DNA of 64,000 nt from Pelargonium nanum (taxonomy: Eukaryota > Streptophyta > Magnoliopsida > Geraniales > Geraniaceae), in the NCBI GenBank assembly GCA_036897485.1, contig JAYMTF010000024.1, forward strand, positions 1 to 64,000. The letters are read 5' to 3'. The position numbers and the translations under genes are program-made. Under the pieces are notes generated by a model. The model did not search any database. It worked only from the letters and a program-made list of their open reading frames with translations, and was not told the origin of the DNA. Each line of letters begins with the position of its first letter. Within the stretch, counting starts at the first letter, position 1. Below, piece after piece: positions 32,826-45,200 of the stretch.

Positions 32826-35800
32826 ATGTCTCCGGCCCAAACTCCTCCTCCTCCTCCTTACTCGCTTCACTCCTCTCCACATCCTCCGCCTCTCCCACCG
32901 CCGCAACCACACGCCCGTAAATTTCCACGAATGTTCCTCGCAAATTCTAGTTCCCTCCTCCTCCCCTCCGCCTCCAAACCCTCCTTCCTCAGCTGCCGCG
33001 CCGCCGGAGACCTTCACCTCACCGCCGGCATTTCTTTCCCGCGGTGGTTCCAGATTCCCGCTACCATCTCCGCCGACGCTGGAGGCGGAACTAGAATTGG
33101 TCAGGACGCGGATGCGGCTTCCCTGGACGGAGCGGTGAGGCGCGGAGGCACAAACGGCGGCGTCAGCGTCAAGGTGAATGCGAAGGAGAGGAAGTGGTCA
33201 CGGGACAGGGAGAGCTACTTGTTCGATGATGCCGAGCCTCTTCCTCTTCCGATGACTTATCCAGATTCAACTCCAGTGTCGCCCGATGAGATTGAGAAGA
33301 GACTCCAGTGTGATCCCCAAATTGAGGTCTGCTTTTTATCCATTTAATTTTTAGTAGTTTCCAATTTGGATAGATTCATATATGTATATAAACATATATT
33401 ACATGGATTAGGTCTTTGTTCTCAAGTGAGGTTTATAGAGTGGCATTTCACTTAGATTAGACTTTGAGCCCAGGGTATGTTGATTGTTATGGGTGATAAC
33501 AAAAGTTTAAATACTAGTAGGATAAAGAAAGGGAGTTTCAGAAAATTAGTTTTCTTGCTTTATAATCTTTGCCTTTTGCAACATCGAAAAGGGCCGAGAT
33601 GCTCTGCATTTTTCAAGTATTCTTAGTTGCTTTTGAAAGAAAAGGTTAACCATCAAAGCAAAAGGTTTACATCTAATTGTTAAGTGATACAATACATAAC
33701 TTAGTTGTAAGTTTAAATTTTGTGGATTGACACAGCGAAAGATTTTTATACTACTAATGAACCAACAAATGAACTATATATATGGGCCTAATCGTAAATA
33801 GGGTCAGTGGCTTTTTGTGTTTAACTGTTTATGAGAGTTTTTCTTATGCTGGCTTGTTAACTTACACAACATGATTTAGTCTTACTCTTCTGCACAGCAC
33901 ACAAGACAACTTAATACATGATAATTACTGGGTAGCTGAAGTAACCACGATGGTATGGAATCATATGTACCTTTGAAGTTTTGGCTTTGTTCAGTTTTGG
34001 TTATTTTCCCAGTTTGCTAATAGTAAAGAGTGACTTCTTATTGACTTATAGCTAAACTTTCTGTATTTTTCATGAGTTGGGTTGACTTTACCTTACACAA
34101 CGTGTTGCCTTACAGTTGTAGTCAATTACACTGTTTGTGATTATATTGCTTTTCTTTTGTAATTCAACTCCTGTTAACAGCAGAAACTTAACTGGCTCTT
34201 ATCTTATCATTTTATTTAACTTGCAGGATTGTAAGGAAGTGGTGTATGAATGGACTGGAAAGTGTCGAAGTTGCCAGGGCACAGGACTTGTCACCTATTA
34301 TAGGAAAAAAGGGAAAGAGACCATCTGCAAATGCATACCTTGTCAAGGAATAGGTATTCTACTTCTTCACTAGCCAAGTCTTCATACATAAAAGTTGTGA
34401 GTTGTGGCTACTAGACATCAAACTTCAAACTGTTCTTTATTGAGGTTTGAGCATTCCCCTCAATTGCTAATATCATGCTAAAGATTCTCTTTTCCTTTCA
34501 AGGATCTGTTTAACATTGAAGAAGTTAATTATAGAGTACACCTAGTAAGTTCTGGAGAATGGGCATTTGGTCTTGTGGCGTTACATATTTAGCACTCATT
34601 GGTGATTAAAAAAATAACACTCATTGACGTTATTAGTCAATTTGCTCATGACCATCTCCGGAATCAATCAATCTAACTGTTATTCTATATTCCAATCCTT
34701 TGTATGGGTATTGAAAGCTTCTATGAAGATGTCTATGTCTATGTATTACCTAGTTTGCATTATGTGGCTTCTTTTGATATGGAAAGGAATTTCTTGCTGT
34801 GCATATCAATTCTTCTCATTGAGCTTTTCAATTTGTCAAGTCCCTATTTAGAAATACTCTTGTTATGCAAGTCAGCCAATTTGTCCATGCAGTGTGCAGA
34901 TTGTGGTTTGTTTACATTGGTGATAAATCATTAAGTTGATTTATGGCACAAACATGTTCGTGTAACCTATCATCAATGACCAAGGTCAAAGTTGGGATTG
35001 TGAAATTTGTCTTTCCCAATGGTAATGGAAGCAGCAGTATATATGAGTGCGCAAGTTTCTAAAATGGAACCTTTGATTCAGACTAAAATTCTTCCATAGT
35101 GAGATATTATGTAGATCTAAGTTTTAAAAAGCAGGATTTAGCATTAGGATTGTCTCATAGGGCCTTATAGTAGTTGGGTTTTTGTTTTGCCTTGTGTTCT
35201 TACCTCACCTTAGAATTATAGAATGGTTTTGGGTTACTATTTTCTTTCTGGAGTTATTACATATTCCCATTCAACTTTGGTGATTTTTATTGCATAAGAG
35301 GTTATATATATGACCTGCGTATTGTATACTTTAAGCCAGACACTGTTGAAGGTCAAATGAAGTTATTTCACCTCTTCCCTTTTTTCTTTTTCTTTTTTGT
35401 TACGTCTTCCTATTGTGAATTGTAATCGAAAAAGCATATAGATGGAATGTTTGACCCAATTTTTTAGTTTTGAAAGAGGAATTGTCCAAATTAGATGTTC
35501 ATGGTTTCCAGGTCGATAATTTTCTATTAGCATTTTCATGTTTCGATGTTTTCAGATGCAACCCTGATAATTGTCCTAATTTGCTGTTATCTCTCTTGGG
35601 TTTTGTTAAACCAATATTTAATCATATGAGCCTATCTGAATTAATAAGCTTGGAGCCTCAGACAAAAGTTTATGAGTCAGTCCATGATTGACCATTGAAT
35701 CAAATCAAAATTTTATGTGAACTGAAACATGGGAAAATAAAAATATTATTTTTTGCTATTTCTCCGGTTTTTTTATTAAATTTCTTTATTGTATTCTAAT

Positions 35801-35905
35801 TGGAGCTCACTCTCATTCGTCACCATTGCAGGATATGTGCAGAAGATAACAGCGCGCAAGGACATTGAAGTCATGGAAGATCTGGAAAATGGAAAACCGC
35901 AATGA
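32826..35905 (+). CDS. Plastid DnaJ-type Cys-rich (BSD2/LQY1-like) protein
   Basis: Three exons, 32826-33326, 34227-34353 and 35832-35905, encode 233 residues. The N-terminal part is Pro-, Ser- and Arg-rich with no acidic residues for about 60 residues, as in a plastid transit peptide. The second Met (32931, [15 protein letters not shown]) is an equally credible start. Residues about 168-210 hold two CXXCXGXG-type units, CRSCQGTG and CIPCQGIG, with the intervening CKC. This is the zinc-binding/thiol part of DnaJ without a J domain. Such stand-alone domains occur in BSD2 (Rubisco large-subunit chaperone) and LQY1 (photosystem II repair thiol protein). Only two units are present rather than four, so the substrate is uncertain. 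The C terminus ENGKPQ is short. Confidence 0.82.
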
Positions 35906-36399
35906 GCTATACAAATCATAGACTATACCCTTTTAAACTAACTCAGGAATATATTCTGATGAGTTAATTTTTTTGACGCAACCTTCGCTGTCCTTTTCAT
36001 GTAAATTCTGTCAACAAAAATAATGAGTAGAATTAACATTACGATTCCTTATAGATGGTACAAGGAAAACCTCCTTAAAAGGAGAGGTACAAAAGCAAGC
36101 AAGGATAAGATTGTACACATACTACTAGCAAAGAATGTATTCTTTTCTATTGATATTTCTCTTCCTTTTGCCTTCCTTTATCAATCTTGTTATCCCTTCG
36201 GAATCTTTTACCCGTGGTTTGGATAGCAACCAGTTGAGGTTGCGTAGAGATGAATCTTCTTTTAACTTTATGCCTTCTGCTTGAGAATCAGAATAATTTC
36301 TCTTAGATGTAAAGTAAACAGTTATCTTTTCTATAAATACACATGTATCTATAGTATTGAAAACATATTGCATTTTGTATCTTGTTACTTTTCTCAGAG
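35906..36399. other. Spacer between the DnaJ-type gene and CML30-like gene
   Basis: The 3' UTR of the DnaJ-type gene, then the promoter and 5' UTR of the calmodulin-like gene. No strong separate element seen. Confidence 0.5.
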
Positions 36400-36957
36400 A
36401 TGTCGAAGATGAGTTTCCTTGATTTTCAGTATAATCTGTCAAAGAGGAAGTACCTGCGTAAACCTTCCAGATTGTTTTCTTCGCAGGACAGACAAAGCTC
36501 GGGGTTGCTGCCAAGTTTCCAGCCTAATATCGACGAGCTGAGGCAGGTTTTTGATAAATTTGACACGAACAAAGACGGGAAGATATCACAGCAAGACTAC
36601 AAGGCGATACTGAGAGCTCTGGGGAAGGGTAACATAGTTGGGGAAGTGCCGAAGATATTCCAGGTGGTGGATCTGGACGGGGACGGGTTCATCAACTTCA
36701 AGGAGTTTGTGGAAGCGCACAAGCGGGGAGGAGGGATCAAGAAAGCGGATATACAGAGCGCTTTCAGGACGTTTGATCTGAACGGGGACGGGAAGATAAG
36801 TGCAGAGGAAGTGATGGAGGTGTTGAGGAGGTTGGGAGAGAGGTGCAGTATTGAGGAGTGCAGGAAAATGGTGAGAGCTGTGGACATTGACAGAGATGGT
36901 TTCATTGACATGGATGAGTTCATGACTATGATGACTCGTTCCATGAAGCTTTGTTAG
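36400..36957 (+). CDS. CML30-like: Calmodulin-like EF-hand protein, CML30-like
   Basis: A single exon of 185 residues. The N-terminal extension MSKMSFLDFQYNLSKRKYLR followed by RKPSRLFSSQDRQSSGLL is characteristic of Arabidopsis CML30 (At2g15680). Four EF-hand loops follow with all calcium ligands: DTNKDGKISQQD, DLDGDGFINFKE, DLNGDGKISAEE and DIDRDGFIDMDE. All four should therefore bind calcium. The protein is probably a calcium sensor; the basic, amphipathic N terminus has been linked to organelle targeting in this branch, and its location here is inference. A second ATG three codons downstream is possible. The gene is convergent with the PLAC8 gene, the two stop codons being 278 bp apart. 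Confidence 0.92.
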   Translation: MSKMSFLDFQYNLSKRKYLRKPSRLFSSQDRQSSGLLPSFQPNIDELRQVFDKFDTNKDGKISQQDYKAILRALGKGNIVGEVPKIFQVVDLDGDGFINFKEFVEAHKRGGGIKKADIQSAFRTFDLNGDGKISAEEVMEVLRRLGERCSIEECRKMVRAVDIDRDGFIDMDEFMTMMTRSMKLC

Positions 36958-37235
36958 CTTAGCTCTCTTTTAAATGTTTATATGGTTTGAACCAAATAAA
37001 ATCCAGTTTGTTCACTGCTTGAATGTTGTGACAATATTAGCGTGATATGCAAGTCAATGAAATTTAATTTCAAGTTACATTTGTGTTTATTGGAATAGAA
37101 ATAAAATATTTTCTAGATTGATTTCAAATGTATCGAAATAACATTCAGGGTTGCGTTTAAAAAGAAAAGAAATAACATTCAAGGTCGATAACAATGGTAA
37201 CGATAAAAACTCGATAGTAATTAACAAATGTACGT

Positions 37236-38983
37236 TCATCGTGACATGTGAGCTTGGTGGGCAGGAGCTATTGTCACTCCACGCCGTTGCCTATCCAAGT
37301 TTGCTTCCCAACCTACCATTAGATCCAACAACCACAAACACATTTTCATGAATATTAAATGATAACAAATCCAATACCAAGATACATAAACAATATTGTT
37401 AGTGCAACACATGTTCCATTATATTTAAAGCCTTAACAACTAACGAGTGTACAAATAGTTTATACATTTCTTATCAAAACAAGTTACACATAGAGAGTAT
37501 TTTTTTTTTTGTCTTTGTTTTTATATGCATCATCCACCATGACATAGGAACAGTTATAATTAGCTGTTAGCATCCAATCAAAACAATGAAGATGAAGATG
37601 CATATCAGAATTAGAACATTGACCAATTCGCCATCAAATCAAATCCTGTGAATTATATTATGCGCTGTTTTTTATATATTAAAACTTGGTAGGTAGGGAA
37701 AAAGAAATGGTTATGGTCATGTATTTTATATTGTAGTAGACAAACAAATGTGTTGAATTAAGTGTTTGTTTGAGTCATTTACTTACTATTTTAAAGATAA
37801 TGTTTATAGACATATAGTCAAAAAATCATTTGACTGTTGGAAGACTAATTTCAAACACTTCACAAGAACTCTTTTAAGAGATTTTTCCACGGGATGTGAA
37901 AAACTCCTATGAAAAAGTTTCATCTCCAATCCCTAAATCCATACTAGTTCTTCAGCAATCTTAATAAAGTGCACGGTAGATAATGAAATTTTGTCAAGCA
38001 AGAGAAAAAACACAATGCGGTAGAAACATATGTGGTATGGGTCGATATCAGAGTTAAATATGCATGTTTCTAATCTACACGGTAAACCATTATACTTTTA
38101 CGGTTGACCTTCAATCGGTAGACTTATTTGTAATATAGGTCCACCTACTAGTTACATTTACATCTTTTTACTCTACAAAGTAAATTCTTGTATTTTCATA
38201 ATTAACCTCAATAGTTAAAGTGTATATTCTACCAGGTCGGCCATGAAAAAAATTAGACCAACTGCATATAAAATATAAATTTTCATATCGTATCCGTGTC
38301 CATCATATATACATACCTATTCCCATATCATATCCGCGGTTAACAAGCTCTCTGTACTCTTGACACAGAGCACAACCTTCGCAGAAGAAGTGAACCAGGC
38401 AATCAACACAAGGCGACTCCGCCAAATCATACTGACCCCTCATTTTGGATCGATAAAAACACGAGTACAAGCACGCAAATCCAGTGAGACTAGCGAGCGC
38501 ATACAGTGTCCCAGTCGTGGCACAAGCTGAAATATACAACACTAACTATCAACCAAAACGACTCCAATTTCATTATAGAAAAAACAAGAAATCATCATCA
38601 GAAACTACTTACGAGTGGAGCCTTGGTTCACTATTTCAGAAATCTGCCCAAATGTGATGCACGGACAAAAACATGTGATCAGACCTACAAAAATAACATA
38701 TGTAAACAAAAGCATATAATCAAGATTCAAGAATATTACATTCAAGATTTCTGAAAAACACGTGCTTGTTTCTCTTGAGGTCTCAGGTTCAAATCTCGAT
38801 TGTTACGCTTGCTGATAAAGAAAAACATTCAAGATGCTTACAATTTGCAGGATTGTCGCAACAATGGCAGAGACCACTTGACCACCTCCCCGGAACGCGC
38901 AAATTAGGAGCGATGAGAGGCGGAGCAGAGACCGGAACAGGTCCTGGATAGTACTTCTGATCTTGTGCACCAGAAGGATACAT
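37236..38983 (-). CDS. PLAC8 / plant cadmium resistance-type protein, copy A (four exons)
   Basis: Minus strand exons: 38983-38842, 38684-38613, 38526-38317 and 37312-37236, phase-consistent, 166 residues. The N terminus is Pro-rich ([12 protein letters not shown]), then [17 protein letters not shown]. The CLxxxxCPC motif (CLITCFCPC) of the PCR/CNR family is intact, followed by a hydrophobic segment ([19 protein letters not shown]), [10 protein letters not shown], and the Cys-rich [25 protein letters not shown] proteins sit in the plasma membrane and affect cadmium, zinc and calcium transport; related CNR/FW2.2 proteins limit cell number. The fourth exon ([14 protein letters not shown]) lies 1,004 bp downstream and matches the uninterrupted end of copy B. 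Without it the protein would seem truncated after GYDMGIG. Confidence 0.85.
38770..38815 (+). repeat. Possible tRNA-like (SINE B-box) fragment in intron 1 of PLAC8 copy A
   Basis: GAGGTCTCAGGTTCAAATCTC contains a Pol III B-box consensus, but no A box or target-site duplication is visible. It resembles the tRNA-like text at 26,775-26,850. Weak. Confidence 0.25.
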
Positions 38984-40018
38984 TTTTTTTTTCAAAGAGA
39001 ATTGGATAAAATTTTGCTTTTAATTGTGAAACTGTTTTGAATCTTAATATATATAGAAATGGAAGGCTTATCTGGTGATACTGACAAATTTTTATAAAGT
39101 ATTTTGTGTACAAGTCTTCTCCAGTTTTTCCTTCAGTTTTCTATGGACATTAGTTAGAGCATCTACAGTTGAACATGGCCAGAGGTTCAAGATGTGCTAA
39201 TAAACAATGTGGTTTAAATACAGTTTTTCATGATGACTTAATATTAAAAGACCAAGTGTATTAAAAAACAAACAGACCAGCTGTTCATTCTCTTCTTCTC
39301 TTTAATTGTTGGTCAATTTTTTTATTGCAACACAGTTGCTGTCATTTTTATAATCGGCGGTGGTTCAATCCTGCTTCAAGGCCGCAACATTGTTTTGTGA
39401 TCATGGGAATGAAACTCGTAATTGACATCTTTGCCCCCACTCTAAGGTCGCGGCACTGATTCTCAAGGCTGAGGCATTGCTTCATGATCAGAACAAAACT
39501 CATCAGGTCAACTCTTAGTCTCCACAAGAGTCCACCTAGGTCTCTACCTCACTGGATCATCTCAAAGGCTCTCCGTCTCACCAAGTCATCGTCAAGAGTC
39601 CCGTTTCGTCAAGTCAACTCTAAGGCTCATCGTTTTGTCAGATCACCTCCAAGGAACCTCGCCTCAATGGTTTTACTTAAAGGCTCCCCACATCCACTGG
39701 GCGATCACCACATCTCGCTCTACTTAGACACTAATACGTTACCTGAATCACTTTCAAAATCATTATTACTAGTTCATAATTGGGACAAGAGATTGCTATG
39801 ACAATTGATTTTTCATTCCCAGTTTTGATCATGCCCAATCCAAAAAACGTGAGCCCACCACTCCAAGTTTACCAAACACAACAAAAAGAGTATCCTTTAC
39901 AAATAGAAAATAAATTTGAAAAGTTTCTGACATAGGACAAGCTTAGTTCTATGAAACAACTCTAAATACAACATAAGAACACAGAGTCCCATATATATAT
40001 GCATAAACATGCACAGAA
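38984..40018. other. Spacer between PLAC8 copies with LTR-element footprint
   Basis: The promoter of copy A (minus-strand TATATATTA-type motif near 39,045), then a degraded repeat (separate entry), then the 3' UTR of copy B. Confidence 0.5.
39340..39740 (+). repeat. LTR-retrotransposon footprint (fossil)
   Basis: Repeated TCACCAAGTCAT, TCGTCAAGTCAAC and TTGTCAGATCACC segments, each followed by AAGG or AAGA text, in the same style as 32,010-32,480. Probably the same family of internally repetitive LTR. No coding part; heavily degraded. Confidence 0.4.
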
Positions 40019-40917
40019 TCATGGTCTTGTCATGGAAGTTTCTAAAACAGGAGCTACAACAGTCACTCCTCGCCGTTGCCTGTCCAAATTTGCTTCCCAC
40101 CCTATTCCCATATCGAATCCGCGGCTCGCAAGCTCTCTATACTCTTGACATAGAGCACAACCTTCGCACAGGAAGTGAACTAGGCAATCAACACAAGGTG
40201 ACTCTGCCAAATCGTATTGACCCCTCATTTTGGATCGGTAAAAACACGAGTACAAGCATGCGAAACCGGTGGGAGCTAATAGCCCATACACTGCCCCAGT
40301 TTCAGCACAAGCTGCAAACACAAAAGTCATCAAGAAACTCATGTCAACAAACATTTTCAGACAATATGTGTATCCAAAAAAACAAAAATCAGCTTGTTAG
40401 CTAGCTAGGCTCTCTATCTTACTTGTGGAGCCTCGGTTCACTATCTCAGAAATCTGCCCGAATGTGATGCACGGGCAAAAACAAGTGATCACACCTACAA
40501 AAATGTTCAAAAACAAAAACATTTTTGTATGTTATTGTAAATGAGGTCAACTTAATTTGTAAATGAGGTCAACCGAATTTGGTATGTTATAGCAGTTTAC
40601 AATTTACATTACTCAGTTGATGCATATGTTGGTTATTATAGTTTTGTTACGACCAACATTGAACAACATATGATAACATGTGTAGTGATTGATATTACCG
40701 AGTTGTTTCTTAAATACTCTACGTGCTTACAGTTTGCAGGGTCATCACAGCAATGGCAGAGACCAGAGGACCACCTCCCTCGAACACCACGGGCGTGGAA
40801 GCTAGGAGCGATGAGCACCGGAGGCTGTATCAACTGTATCGGGTTGGAGCTTGGAATAAACCCAGGACTTCCTGGTTCACCTCCATACTTTTGCTCATGC
40901 CCACCTGATGAATACAT
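40019..40917 (-). CDS. PLAC8 / plant cadmium resistance-type protein, copy B (three exons)
   Basis: Minus strand exons: 40917-40731, 40494-40423 and 40311-40019, giving 183 residues. Similar to copy A throughout: [17 protein letters not shown], then [20 protein letters not shown], a hydrophobic segment ([18 protein letters not shown]), then [20 protein letters not shown]. It continues without a break into [16 protein letters not shown] and ends LETSMTRP. The PCR motif reads CVxxxxCPC rather than CLxxxxCPC as in copy A. The N terminus is longer, with a [12 protein letters not shown] insertion. The exon 1/2 and 2/3 junctions are identical in place and phase to copy A. Both genes are preceded by similar CTATATAT(A)TTAAGA minus-strand motifs, consistent with tandem duplication including the core promoter. 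Confidence 0.9.
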
Positions 40918-42212
40918 GTTTTTATTTCTAAGTTCAGTACTTGCTCTTAATCGCTCTCTAATGAAGAGACAATGGTCTTAATATATAGAAATGTAAACTA
41001 TTCAACAATTATGGTGAAAATTAACCTTGTAGTTTAAGATGCAAATTGAGCAATTGGTTTTATAATATAAAAGAGAGTAGGTGTGAACAAGAACTCCACA
41101 ATATATTTGTTAAATCCGGTGAAGATTCAAGCCAAGCCAAGTCCTTGTCATTGTCAATGCTGCAACTTTCCTCAACACCAACAATTGCAAATTTAACCAT
41201 GAAAAATGCGACTTCAATATACATTTTTTTTGTTATAAATTATTATAAAACATGTACACTTGTACACTGAGGTGGTGAAGAAAGATCTTGCAATATTTGT
41301 TTATCATTATTAGCCCAAGCTTATCAGTCTAGGAGTTGGTAAGGATTGCACAACAACCTTTATTGTTTCTTTATTTCTGTCAAGTCTCAAGAGACAATCA
41401 ATTAACTAATGACTAACAAATAAATACAATAGATTCTAAAACCAAAATATTGAGAGTTGATTTATAAAATGAGGTCGTTAATTACTCTTGAAAAAGGCAA
41501 TGTTTGGTTTGTATGGTTTTGTCTTATGGCATGTATCTTGTTACTTGTAGTAGGATTGGACATGTTTGGATTTGGACCGTAAAAACTCGGGTTGAACATA
41601 AAGATAAGTTGAACCGAAAAAATTCAGCCCATTTGATCCGAGTCGGTTCAAATTCAGTCGGACCAAATTTAAATTTTTATGTACAAAAGAGTACTTGGAT
41701 TTATTTGAGAAGTCAACTAGATTTTGTTGGAGAAAACACTAAAGTCTTGCTAGAGAAGCCATTAAGGCTTGTTGGAGAAGCTTATAAGTTATGCATATAA
41801 CATAACTATTATTTTTAAATTTTAAGATGTTGAATTTTTCATAGTAAAAAGCCAAAATGAGTCAGGACAAATTTGCAAATATAGACCCTATTTTTAATGT
41901 AAAATTCGTCACTCGCACCTCTTAGTAGGTCCAATTTGGGTTGAATTTCAAAGTCAAAACAATACTGAGCAGGTTCAGAATATAATCCAGATCCATGACA
42001 AGACAATTCATTTCCATGTATCCAAACAACCCAAAAGCAAGCCCATCAAAAGAAAGGCCGCGTACAATTAGCGCCATTTTTGTTTTTGATTTAAATGGAT
42101 TGTTAGTAGAATTGGAGGTAGTAGCTACTTGCTACTGTCTGCTTCAGACTCGCTCGACAATGACTCAGTGAGTTGTGACTCGTTCCTTGCTCACCCAACC
42201 GCGATAAGCTAC
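40918..42212. other. Divergent intergenic region between PLAC8 copy B and RAD54
   Basis: Promoter of copy B on the left and of RAD54 on the right. AT-rich; around 41,560-41,790 there is repeat-like text (a twice-occurring CTTGTTGGAGAAG-type phrase) without a supported gene. Confidence 0.5.
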
Positions 42213-45200
42213 ATGGAAGACGCCGACGCCGATGAAGTGCTCTCAGCTTCCGATCTGAGCGATTCCGGCGATGACTACTCCGCCGACAGCGAACCAGACC
42301 TCGAAAATGACTGCGGTGATGACGGTGAACAATCGGCAGAAGATTCTCCTCCGTCCGATCAAGATAGGAAATCGAAGAATGTTGACGCTCTCGTGAGGTA
42401 GGGTTTGGATTCTTCAAGCAAATAGGTCATCACTTTTTCAATTCGTCATTTTAGGTCTATGCGTATTGAGGAAGCCATTTTTGTTGCAGTCTAGGGTTCG
42501 GTATTTGCACTTTATGAATACTTGTTTCGACTGAGAATTTGACTCGTCATTTCAAATTCTTTGTTGGAAGCCAAAATGGATTTTTAGGTGAATTTGAATT
42601 TTGACCAGGAAACTGTTTGGTTTCAATTTTGGCATTAATTCACATTTATGCGATCATCTTGTTAATATACAACATGTCCTAGCATTTTTCTGATTTTAGA
42701 AACTGGTAATGCTTAATCTAAGGTTTTGATTCATGTTATCTATCCAGGAATTATTATGTTTAACATGTAAAATTGGTATTAATGACCATTGTTTTTCAGA
42801 GGCAACCTTGTCGTGAGAAGACAGTCCCTGCTTCCACGAGTTCTTTCAGTGACACAAGGTGCAGCAGTCTGTAGGAAACCCTTTAAACCTCCTTCCTCTG
42901 ATGGCTATGATGATCAAAATGAAAAGCTTGTTCGCCGCCTTTGGGCTCGTAAGCGATTTGTTCCATGGGGCTCATCAAAACCGGTAGTAGTTGCGGTACC
43001 TGATCGATTCAATGTATCCAGTACTGTTGCAAAAGATGTGGAGGAAGAGGAGAAGTTGACTCTTCCACCTGGGGTTGAACCTTTAGTTCTGTGGCAACCT
43101 GAAGAATCTGAGGAGTTCAGCAATTCAGTCCAAATATCAGTGGATCCATTGCTCGTTCGCTTCCTCCGACCTCATCAAAGGTACTGTTTATGATATAAAA
43201 TTTGTTATTTATATCTTAAATTTTTGTAGATAGATATTCTGATTCGTATCAAACTGTTCAGCTATTTATGCTTAGCCTTCTCTTTCCTCAAAATCATGAT
43301 TCCTGAATGCAAAAGCCATTAACAAGTTTTGGTAGAGGCACCCATTGGGTTGGAATGGATGCAGGGTTCCGATGTTACTGCAAACCTGAGTTAGTTAGTG
43401 GTATGGGGAAAAGCACAAAAGGAATTGGTTACCCTTTTTATTTTAGGTGGTATATCTTACAATTATTCATTTTGCTGCTCAGTGATTCTTGACGAATCTC
43501 CTCTTTCTTTATCTCAACATGTTTCTTACCTTACTTTAATACTTTTCTAAGTTCTATTAATCATCATTCATATTTTGTACCCGTTTTTAAGCTCTATCTT
43601 CTGTATTTTCTCCCTGTATGCAAAAATAGTTTCTATCGATAAACCTAAGGCGTTTACTTAAATTTAATTGCAGGGAAGGGGTTCAGTTTATGTTTGAATG
43701 TGTTTCAGGGTTATGTAGCGCAGCTAATATATTTGGATGCATTCTGGCTGATGATATGGGGTAAAAATCTCTCTTAGCTACAGCTTTGGTTTTCTTTTGG
43801 GCTACTCCTTTATGGTTTTTCTTCTCTAAATTTACAGTCTTGGGAAGACATTGCAGTCAATCACATTACTGTATACTCTTCTTCGTCAAGGGTTTGATGG
43901 GAAACCAATGGTTAAAAAAGCCATTGTTGTTACTCCTACCAGCCTGGTAAGTAATTGGGAGGCTGAAATCAAGAAGTGGGTTGGGGAAAGAGTTCGGCTT
44001 ATCGCTCTCTGTGAAAGTACTCGAGATGATGTTGTCTCTGGAATTGACAGTTTCACAAGGCCTGGCAGCTCTGTACAGGTATATTCACTCAACCCTTTTG
44101 GGTACTTTCCTGGGCAGTACACTGATCCAATCTTTACTTGCTCAGGTACTCATTGTTTCATATGAGACATTTCGGATGCATTCATCGAAATTTAGCCGAA
44201 GTGAATCATGTGAGCTTCTAATCTGTGATGAGGCTCACAGACTGAAAAATGACCAGACACTAACGAATCGGGTATGCTTTTTAGATGTAAAGTTCTTATT
44301 AGGAATTTGTATCTATACATTCTTTTCTGTTTTTTGTTTCCTGGGATTATTCATAAACATTTCCTCTGTTTTAGGCTTTGGCCTCTCTCTCATGCAAGCG
44401 ACGTATATTGTTGTCAGGAACTCCAATGCAGGTAAGTGACATTTATGGATGATTCGGTTTCCTATGACATTGAAATTTTGTTCCACAAACCACAATTCTT
44501 GAATCCTTTTGTATTCATGCAGAATGATTTAGAAGAGTTTTTTGCCATGGTGAACTTCACTAATCCAGGAATCTTGGGTGATGCTGCATATTTCCGCCGT
44601 TATTATGAGGTGAGCTGAATGTTTTACATATTAAAAACTGTTAATGGCCGCTAAATATGAATTTCAGACAATTGAAATGATTGTCGTGTGGTTATTGGGA
44701 GGAATACTTCTTTTAGTTGGTGGTCTTCCCTGGTTTCTGGAGCTATTGGACGAAGTTAATTCGTAGAGGATAAAATTACATACCCATGTACACCATGGAT
44801 TAAATTAGTTCTGTATAAGATTCTTTCTGGCAAGGGTGTTATGAATGAAAGTGATGGACGACAAATATTTCTATGTTATCTTCCAATTGTTCATTGCTAA
44901 TCCATCTCACATTAGTTATGTGTGGAATTTGAGGACTACTCATATACTAGTTGGGCTCCTCCACCCGTTGCCTTCCGTTTATTTTTGCTCCATGTGCAGA
45001 GTTCATGTTTATTTGCCTGCATGTGAGGGGGAGTGGCAATATATCCTCATTGGAATTTGAGACCGGTTCATATACTTGTAATTGGCACATGTACCTAATT
45101 GGCTAATAGCTTAACTTGATGAAGTGTTCTAAGTTGTCTTTTTTCTTGTCTTTCTTTCTCTTATTGGACTCTGCTCATCTGATATTAAAGTTTGGTATAT

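Noticed and set aside
38303-38316. PLAC8 copy A as a protein truncated after GIGMYI
   Set aside because: The MYI residues are read from a GTATGT donor; the true C-terminal exon was found at 37,236-37,312.
42129-42212. Upstream in-frame extension of RAD54
   Set aside because: The added residues show no RAD54 similarity, while [10 protein letters not shown] at 42,213 matches the acidic N terminus expected of plant RAD54.
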